27,291 bases of DNA from Phaeodactylibacter sp964397205 (GTDB lineage: Bacteria > Bacteroidota > Bacteroidia > Chitinophagales > Saprospiraceae): the NCBI GenBank assembly GCA_964397205.1, contig CAYNIT010000030.1:1-27291 (forward strand), given 5' to 3'. Below are positions 22,792-27,291 of the stretch, piece by piece. The notes under the pieces were generated by a model, which saw only the letters and a list, made by a program, of their open reading frames with translations, made no database searches and was not told where the DNA came from. The stretch's first letter is position 1. Each line of letters starts with the position of its first letter. Position numbers and translations under genes: made by a program.

Positions 22792-23610
22792 ATGCAGATT
22801 ACACAGATACCCAAGCTAAAGGCAGCCGACAGCGGCCAATTTTTCCTGATTGCTGGCCCTTGCGCTATTGAAGGAGAAACAATGGCCTTTGAGATTGCCG
22901 AGCAGGTTAAGGAAACCTGCGAAACCCTCGGCATCCCCTACATTTTCAAGGGGTCTTACCGAAAGGCCAATCGCTCCCGCGTCGATTCCTTCACGGGTAT
23001 TGGAGATGAGAAGGCACTGAACATCCTCGGCAAGATAGGAAAAGAGCTGGACCTCCCAGTCACGACGGACATACACGCCGATCAAGAAGCTGCAATGGCA
23101 GCAGCCTACGTTGACATCTTGCAGATCCCTGCTTTCCTCTGCCGGCAGACGAGCTTGATCATAGCTGCGGCAGAAACCGGTAAGGTGGTGAACATCAAGA
23201 AGGGGCAGTTTCTGAGCCCTGAGGCCATGAAGTTTGCCCGGGATAAAGCCGTCGATACCGGCAATGGCAAAGTACTGCTTACCGAGCGGGGGACTACCTT
23301 CGGCTACCAAGATTTGATCGTGGACTTTCGCGGCGTACCGCAGATGCAGGCACTGGGCAGCCCAGTGGTGCTGGATTGCACCCACTCGCTGCAGCAGCCG
23401 AATCAGTCGAGCGGTGTGACCGGCGGGCGCCCTGCCCTGATTGCGACCCTTGCCCGGGCGGGAATTGCAGCGGGAGTGGATGGCTTGTTCATTGAGGCCC
23501 ACCCCCGCCCCGAGACAGCTAAATCGGACGGTGCTAATATGCTGCCGCTGGAGCAATTAAAGCCCCTGCTGGAGCGTTTAGTCCGCCTGCGCCACGCTTT
23601 GAAAGATTGA
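22792..23610 (+). CDS. kdsA: 3-deoxy-8-phosphooctulonate synthase (KDO-8-P synthase)
   Basis: KdsA condenses phosphoenolpyruvate with arabinose 5-phosphate to KDO 8-phosphate, the precursor of the inner-core sugar of lipopolysaccharide. The protein is 272 aa. Conserved blocks are LIAGPCAIEGE (Cys24), FKGSYRKANRSR, VTTDIH, LQIPAFLCRQT, VNIKKGQFLSPEAM, LTERGTTFGYQDLIVDFR, CTHSLQQPNQSSGVTGGRP and LFIEAHPRPETAKSDGANM. Cys24 at the place where E. coli has Asn, plus the His, Glu and Asp of the THS, FIE and KSDG blocks, mark the metal-dependent class (Aquifex type). The usual acidic residue after CRQT is Ser121 here. ATG 22792 lies 12 bp after the promoter. No other LPS gene is adjacent. Confidence 0.96.
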   Translation: MQITQIPKLKAADSGQFFLIAGPCAIEGETMAFEIAEQVKETCETLGIPYIFKGSYRKANRSRVDSFTGIGDEKALNILGKIGKELDLPVTTDIHADQEAAMAAAYVDILQIPAFLCRQTSLIIAAAETGKVVNIKKGQFLSPEAMKFARDKAVDTGNGKVLLTERGTTFGYQDLIVDFRGVPQMQALGSPVVLDCTHSLQQPNQSSGVTGGRPALIATLARAGIAAGVDGLFIEAHPRPETAKSDGANMLPLEQLKPLLERLVRLRHALKD

Positions 23611-23769
23611 AACAGGCCTCCGGGCAGCATTTTAGCCCCAAACCGGGTCTTAAAAAAACAAGATGCGCGCCCCCTGCCTGTGAAGCTTAACTGAAAAAGC
23701 TCGTCAGCAATTTTGGCGAAAGCTTGATTGTTGATACAAGATTTTGTAAATTATTTGTTCATCCAAACC

Positions 23770-23777
23770 AAAGGAGG
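23770..23777 (+). promoter_or_regulatory. Unusually strong Shine-Dalgarno sequence
   Basis: AAAGGAGG lies 6 bp before the ATG at 23784. Nearly every other start in this window has no such sequence, as is normal in Bacteroidota, so this one stands out. It decides the start at 23784 against an upstream in-frame candidate at 23724. Confidence 0.7.
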
Positions 23778-23783
23778 AAGCTT

Positions 23784-24242
23784 ATGAAAAACTACCACAA
23801 CTTACACACCCTGGCAACTACCGTCCTCCTATTGTTCGTGTCCTTTACCGTTTTTGGCCAACAAGCCGTGGAGAAAACGCTTGTAAAGTCCTTTAACCTG
23901 GGAGGAACCCAAACAGTAGCCCTTGACATCGATGCCCCTGTGCAGATACAGGAGTCCAACAACAACTTGCTGCGGGTGCAGATGAAGATCAGACTGGAAA
24001 ACGGAAGCGAAGCATTACTGAAATCTTTGGTAAGAGCAGGCCGGTACAATTTGAAGCACGAAATTACCGAAGAAGGAACGTACAAAATCTTTGCGCCTGA
24101 CTTGGGCATGGAGGTGAAAATCGGCGGCAAGCCCCTACAAGATCAGGTCTCCTTCGTCATTTCGAAACCGAAAAACACGATGCTGGATGCGCCGGCCCTA
24201 GAGGCTAATGAAGAAGCCGCTGCGACAGCCTCTTCCCTCTAA
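23784..24242 (+). CDS. Secreted hypothetical protein, paralogue A of a tandem pair
   Basis: The 152-aa protein has a signal peptide (hydrophobic TTVLLLFVSFTVFG, cleavage near GQQ). The mature part is a beta-rich domain of about 105 residues followed by an Ala/Glu-rich tail. I recognise no named family. It aligns by eye with the protein encoded by the next gene: KTLVKSF against KTLHKTF after the signal, a shared GRYN motif in the middle, and a closing 'I-x-x-P' strand. The start follows a strong Shine-Dalgarno sequence. No matching -33/-7 promoter is seen in the 170 bp after kdsA. A strong terminator follows 35 bp after the stop. Probably periplasmic or surface-exposed. Confidence 0.75.
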   Translation: MKNYHNLHTLATTVLLLFVSFTVFGQQAVEKTLVKSFNLGGTQTVALDIDAPVQIQESNNNLLRVQMKIRLENGSEALLKSLVRAGRYNLKHEITEEGTYKIFAPDLGMEVKIGGKPLQDQVSFVISKPKNTMLDAPALEANEEAAATASSL

Positions 24243-24277
24243 GCAGCAAGCAACTTTTAAAATTAAACCAACGTTAT

Positions 24278-24323
24278 AGTGGGTGTGATTCCTGGCAACG
24301 GGAAGCACACCCACTGTTTTTTT
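24278..24323 (+). terminator. Strong rho-independent terminator between the two paralogues (possible attenuator)
   Basis: A perfect 10-bp stem pairs AGTGGGTGTG (24278-24287) with CACACCCACT (24306-24315) around an 18-base loop and is followed by GTTTTTTTC. The next gene starts only 22 bp after the T-run, leaving no room for a separate promoter downstream of it. It either ends gene A with a promoter for gene B hidden in the hairpin, or it sets the amount of read-through into gene B. Confidence 0.85.
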
Positions 24324-24344
24324 CTAGACTCCGCACAGACTGTA

Positions 24345-24899
24345 ATGACAATGAAAACCGCAACGCTTGCCCTTACCGCCTTGCTCATGGCTTCTTCTCT
24401 CCATGCACAGCTCAAGAAAACGCTGCACAAGACCTTTGAAGTCCCAGAGCAAACCGAAACCCTGCTGCTCAACATCTTCGAAAAAGACAGCTACGACGTA
24501 GTCCCCTGGGCGGGCAATGCCATCATGGTGGAAACGAACATCAAAGTTTACTACACCTCTCGCTCCGTTTTCGACTTCCTGCTGGAGGAAGGCCGGTACA
24601 ACTTTGTGGCGGAGCAGCGCGGAGACAGCTTATTGTTGAGTGGCCAGGACATGCAGCGGCAGATTGTCAAACTGGGGGACACAGAGTCTCTGGAAAAGGT
24701 GCACAGCCGTATTTTCATACCCGATGCGTTCGAACGGCAATCAGCCAGGGTTTGGGGCCGTGAATTAGAAGAGGAAGAAAAAGCCGGGAATAAGCTGGAC
24801 CGGGAAAGCATTGACGTGAGCGAAAACCTGAAGGAGCGCCTCCGCTCGGAGCAAGACTCCACGGCACAGCCCCCCGAGCGCAAAAAAGAAGACGGTTAA
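24345..24899 (+). CDS. Secreted hypothetical protein, paralogue B of a tandem pair
   Basis: From ATG 24345 (an ATG at 24351 is equally possible) the protein is 184 aa. It has a signal peptide, MTMKTATLALTALLMASSLHAQ. The following domain resembles that of the preceding gene (KTLHKTFEV, a 'T-x-x-L-x-x-N-I' strand, EEGRYNFVAE, and a conserved IVKLGD/VKIGG turn). The C-terminal ~60 residues are strongly charged (Glu/Lys/Arg) and helical or disordered, unlike the short tail of paralogue A. The frame is open upstream to 24279, but that part lies in the terminator hairpin and is not counted. There is no Shine-Dalgarno sequence, in contrast to paralogue A. Function is unknown. Confidence 0.72.
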   Translation: MTMKTATLALTALLMASSLHAQLKKTLHKTFEVPEQTETLLLNIFEKDSYDVVPWAGNAIMVETNIKVYYTSRSVFDFLLEEGRYNFVAEQRGDSLLLSGQDMQRQIVKLGDTESLEKVHSRIFIPDAFERQSARVWGRELEEEEKAGNKLDRESIDVSENLKERLRSEQDSTAQPPERKKEDG

Positions 24900-24972
24900 G
24901 GAGATGGACATTCAGATGTGGCATCATATCGGCGGCTATGGATGGGCAAAATGTAGCCCGCGCGGTAGCGCA

Positions 24973-25008
24973 GTTTATGAATTAAACCTACCTTGCAGCT
25001 TCATAAAC
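24973..25008. promoter_or_regulatory. 9-bp inverted repeat just upstream of the DoxX gene
   Basis: GTTTATGAA (24973-24981) and TTCATAAAC (25000-25008) form a perfect inverted repeat with an 18-base spacer, ending 7 bp before the DoxX ATG. No T-run follows, so it is not a terminator. It could be an operator for a dimeric repressor or a 5'-leader hairpin that hides the start region. A truncated -7-like box, TACCTTG (24989-24995), lies in the spacer. Confidence 0.55.
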
Positions 25009-25015
25009 GAACCGA

Positions 25016-25435
25016 ATGAAGGACCTGATCGACCTACTTGGCAGAGCGCTGCTATCCTTTATATTCCTCTACGAGGCCTATGACTCCATTTTTTATTTTA
25101 AGGCCACAAAAGCCAAAATGACCTTGTACGGCTTGACATGGCAGCAGGACCTGCTGCTGGCCGGTGCTATTGTGTTGTTGTTGCTAGGCGGCACCCTCCT
25201 GCTCATCGGCTACCGGACCAGTTTTGCCATGTTTCTGCTGCTTTGCTACTGGATACCCGTTACCTTCATCGTACACTCTTTCTGGAACGACCCTGAGCCA
25301 GAACGGCGTTTGCAGTCCATACTTTTCATGAAGAACCTTGCTATCGTCGGCGGCCTGCTGATGGTTTGGGCTAATGGCACGGGCAAATACAGCATAAAGA
25401 GATTATTCGCGACTACACATGTGCCCGGTACCTGA
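25016..25435 (+). CDS. DoxX family membrane protein
   Basis: The 139-aa protein starts at ATG 25016. Four hydrophobic segments are visible, about residues 8-27, 45-66, 69-90 and 104-120. The family signature near the N-terminus (RALLSFIFLYEAYDSIFYF) and the second half (WNDPEPERRLQSILFMKNLAIVGGLLMV) are typical of DoxX/YphA-like proteins, in which a short loop precedes 'FMKNLAIxGGLL'. Bacterial members are associated with quinone- or thiol-related redox functions, but no firm activity can be given. It is probably in the inner membrane. The gene appears monocistronic, with an inverted repeat just upstream and a run of nine T after its stop. Confidence 0.88.
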   Translation: MKDLIDLLGRALLSFIFLYEAYDSIFYFKATKAKMTLYGLTWQQDLLLAGAIVLLLLGGTLLLIGYRTSFAMFLLLCYWIPVTFIVHSFWNDPEPERRLQSILFMKNLAIVGGLLMVWANGTGKYSIKRLFATTHVPGT

Positions 25436-25830
25436 GCCGCTTTTTTTTTGAATTTGGCTCTTGACTGCTATCCGCTTTTTTACCTATATTGCATAGAAAG
25501 CTCTGGTAATGCCTGCCGGCTTACTATTAAGGGGCGTAACTTATCACCCATTAAACTCTTCAATGATATGTTGCTTACCTAATTGAATCGCCCTCGGCTT
25601 TCTCTTACCACTACGGAATATCACCCCGGCAACTGCCCTAAAAACTGAAGTCAGGCTCGAAAGCTCCGGGTGTAAGTTGATCGAAGAAGGCACTTTGTTG
25701 GAAGGCAGCAATCCTAAAGGTCGCACAACCATAAGTTACTCAGAATAGACAAAGTTATTTTGTGTAAGCCATTGTTTTGCGGTCGCTAAATACAAATCAT
25801 TGTCATTGTTCACTTTTCAATCTTTGTATG
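25436..25830. other. Intergenic region between DoxX and RRM genes
   Basis: About 395 bp with no supported gene. The T-run at 25441-25449, directly after the DoxX stop, has no good stem before it. A 62-codon minus-strand frame (25544-25732) ends in a basic stretch, GKRKPRAIQLGKQHIIEEFNG. It might be a gene fragment, but I recognise nothing in it. A one-mismatch -7 box (AATCTTTG, 25819-25826) precedes the RRM start by only 4 bp. Confidence 0.5.
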
Positions 25831-26208
25831 ATGAATATTTTTGTTGCTCGGCTCAACTTTAATACCGACAGCGACGGCCTGCTTGCGGCCTTCGAAGCTT
25901 TCGGTAAAGTAGATGCGGCCAAGGTGATCAACGATCACTTCACAGGGAAATCCCGGGGTTTTGGCTTCGTGGAAATGCCTAAGGAGGAAGAAGCGCTGGC
26001 TGCCATCGAGAACCTCAATGAATCCGATTTGGAAGGCAGTACCATCGTAGTTAAAAAGGCAGAGCCCCGAGGCCATAGGGATAGTGGCCGAAGCGGTTAC
26101 AAGCGGAACGGTGGAAGCCGACAGCGTGATCGGGGCCGCGGGGAGTACGGTGGCCATTACCGCGGCCGGGATGGCTATAAAAGCGACTACAACAAGGGCC
26201 GCCCCTAG
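25831..26208 (+). CDS. RRM-domain RNA-binding protein with Arg/Gly-rich tail
   Basis: The 125-aa protein carries one RNA recognition motif, residues 1-75. RNP2 reads IFVARL at residues 3-8 and RNP1 reads RGFGFVEM at about 47-54; the spacing between them is normal. The last ~50 residues are rich in Arg, Gly, Tyr and Ser (GHRDSGRSGYKRNGG and similar), as in bacterial and cyanobacterial RRM proteins that bind RNA non-specifically and are often cold-induced (family knowledge). The ATG at 25831 gives MNIFVARLNF, the usual family start; an ATG one codon upstream (25828) cannot be excluded. It is cytoplasmic and looks monocistronic. Confidence 0.93.
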   Translation: MNIFVARLNFNTDSDGLLAAFEAFGKVDAAKVINDHFTGKSRGFGFVEMPKEEEALAAIENLNESDLEGSTIVVKKAEPRGHRDSGRSGYKRNGGSRQRDRGRGEYGGHYRGRDGYKSDYNKGRP

Positions 26209-26290
26209 GCATTTCGTATGCAAATTAAACGAATCGCCTCTGCTTGCAATGGCTTCCTAAGCAGCGGCTTATTGCTTTTCCGAGACGGAG

Positions 26291-26317
26291 AGACAAGCAG
26301 CTTTTGTCTGATTTTTG
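26291..26317 (+). terminator. Weak candidate terminator after the RRM gene
   Basis: AGACAA (26291-26296) pairs with TTGTCT (26304-26309) across a 7-base loop, followed by GATTTTTG. The stem is short and AT-rich; it lies 82 bp after the RRM stop. Confidence 0.35.
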
Positions 26318-26406
26318 CTAAAGTCAGCTGTGGGAAATTGCGCTCTATTCCGTACTTTTAAGAAATGTTCATCGGTGCTTTCCATCGCCAAAACAAAATC
26401 AGACCT

Positions 26407-27291
26407 ATGTATAGATTGCTTACTTTTTACCTGGCTGTTATCACTGGCCTGCCTGCCCTGCAGGCGCAGGTCGTCTACAGCGAGCCCGCTTTTCCTACTG
26501 CCGAAGAGGAAGTAACCATTTTCTTTGACGCCACCGAAGGGGATTCAGGCCTGGAGGATTGCGGCTGCGATGTCTATCTGCACGCAGGCGTTATCACCGA
26601 TCAGAGCAACAGCCCTTCCGATTGGAGGTATGTGTTCACCACCTGGGGACAAGCCAATGACGATTGGAAGATGGAGCCAGTACTAGGAGCGGACAACCTT
26701 TACCAGTATACTTACAGCCCTACCGTTCGAGACTTCTTCGGCGTGCCCGCCAGCGAGACGATTGAACAGCTCTCCTTCGTCTTCCGCAATGCTGATGGCT
26801 CACAAACCGGCCGCGCTGCGGGAGGAGGAGACATATTCCTGGACCTGTTCCAGGAGGGCGGCAGCTTCACCGCGCAATTGCAGAGCCCTGCCAATAACGC
26901 ATTGGTTGTAGAAAGCGGCAGTATTATACCCATCCGGGTAGTAGCGTCGGAGGAGTCAGTCATCACGGTGTTTGACAATGAACAACAAGTAGTTCAGCAA
27001 ACCACCAACTTGTTGGAGTATGACCTGATAGCCGGTACGCAAGGCACCCATATCGTGGAGATATCGGTCGTAGCCGGCGACGAAACCCGCGAACTTGAAT
27101 TCGCTTATGCTGTGCCACTGGATATTGCCCCGGCGGAAGTACCGGATGGCCTGGAGCCCGGCATCACCTTTCAGGAAGGCAACCTCCGCCTCAGCCTCTA
27201 TGCGCCGGGCAAAGAGCATATATTTGTACTGGGCAGCTTTAACAACTACCGCCCCAGCACAGACTACCAAATGACACCCTCCCCCTCCGGC
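26407..27291 (+). CDS. Secreted alpha-amylase-family-type protein, N-terminal part (runs off the window)
   Basis: The frame from ATG 26407 has no stop before the window ends, giving 295 codons. The signal peptide is MYRLLTFYLAVITGLPALQAQ. The mature part starts with a Bacteroidota-type N-terminal beta-domain (EEEVTIFFDATEGDSGLEDC, CDVYLHAGVITDQS, WRYVFTTWGQANDDWKMEP, FVFRNADG). A stretch reading SPANNALVVESGS follows, as in the linker domains before a glycosidase. Near the end, LSLYAPGKEHIFVLGSFNNY resembles the CBM48/isoamylase-N-like module that precedes a GH13 barrel. The catalytic domain and any type IX sorting domain would lie beyond the window, so the enzyme call is inference from the N-terminal architecture. 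A TACTTTTA box (26353-26360) lies 46 bp upstream, one mismatch from the -7 consensus. Confidence 0.75.
   Translation, partial: MYRLLTFYLAVITGLPALQAQVVYSEPAFPTAEEEVTIFFDATEGDSGLEDCGCDVYLHAGVITDQSNSPSDWRYVFTTWGQANDDWKMEPVLGADNLYQYTYSPTVRDFFGVPASETIEQLSFVFRNADGSQTGRAAGGGDIFLDLFQEGGSFTAQLQSPANNALVVESGSIIPIRVVASEESVITVFDNEQQVVQQTTNLLEYDLIAGTQGTHIVEISVVAGDETRELEFAYAVPLDIAPAEVPDGLEPGITFQEGNLRLSLYAPGKEHIFVLGSFNNYRPSTDYQMTPSPSG

Noticed and set aside
25544..25732. 62-codon minus-strand frame between DoxX and RRM
   Set aside because: The basic end looks protein-like, but I can name no family and see no neighbour link or signal; left as a possible fragment only.
25819..25826. AATCTTTG as the RRM gene promoter
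   Set aside because: One mismatch in the box, no -33 TTG at 20 bp, and only 4 bp to the ATG.
1..27291. tRNA, rRNA, CRISPR arrays or an intact insertion sequence
   Set aside because: Reading the intergenic regions on both strands I saw no cloverleaf, no spaced direct repeats and no transposase gene; a tool search (tRNAscan, CRISPR finder) would be decisive.

Overview
This window looks like a chromosomal segment of a Bacteroidota bacterium, most likely class Saprospiria (Lewinella/Phaeodactylibacter-like). The placement is inferred, not tested. It rests on a PorQ protein of the type IX secretion system, a DUF6089-type outer-membrane protein, a KdsA of the Bacteroidota sequence type, a large FG-GAP/ASPIC-UnbV lipoprotein, a GH3-family enzyme, moderate-to-high GC, and three promoters of the Bacteroidota form TTG-N20-TAnnTTTG. 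Most starts lack a Shine-Dalgarno sequence, as is usual for the phylum.

Layout, left to right. 1-2035: the 3' end of an unknown gene meets, stop codon to stop codon, a minus-strand pair of a MORN-repeat lipoprotein and porQ. 2298-6644: a multi-membrane-span patatin-like phospholipase and a thioredoxin-like protein, closed by a clear terminator, then an M42 aminopeptidase with a 57-residue membrane protein. 6648-8283: a CoA-diphosphatase-type Nudix hydrolase and a decayed DNA cytosine methyltransferase. The methyltransferase carries two frameshifts, lost ends and a 162-bp MITE-like insertion with 15-bp inverted ends and a TAA duplication. 8321-10537: ribosomal protein S1 with six S1 domains and a long acidic N-terminal extension.

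10932-17104 (plus strand): FadD acyl-CoA ligase and a RidA/aminomuconate-deaminase-like protein, a DUF6089 outer-membrane protein and YjbQ, then a GH3-family ligase followed by a LysE-type exporter. 17099-21624 (minus strand): an AlkB-type membrane hydroxylase and a 1,123-residue FG-GAP lipoprotein. 22158-25435 (plus strand): a small beta-barrel, KdsA, two tandem diverged secreted paralogues separated by a strong terminator placed 22 bp before the second start, and a DoxX protein with an inverted repeat just before its start. The window ends with an RRM RNA-binding protein and the 5' part of an alpha-amylase-type secreted protein.

Most of this is ordinary core and envelope gene content: outer membrane, LPS, lipid activation and secretion. 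I see no defence island, prophage, CRISPR array or complete new system. The best leads are the MITE-like element in the dying methyltransferase, the terminator/attenuator between the two secreted paralogues, the DoxX inverted repeat, the GH3-LysE pairing and the very precise promoter set.
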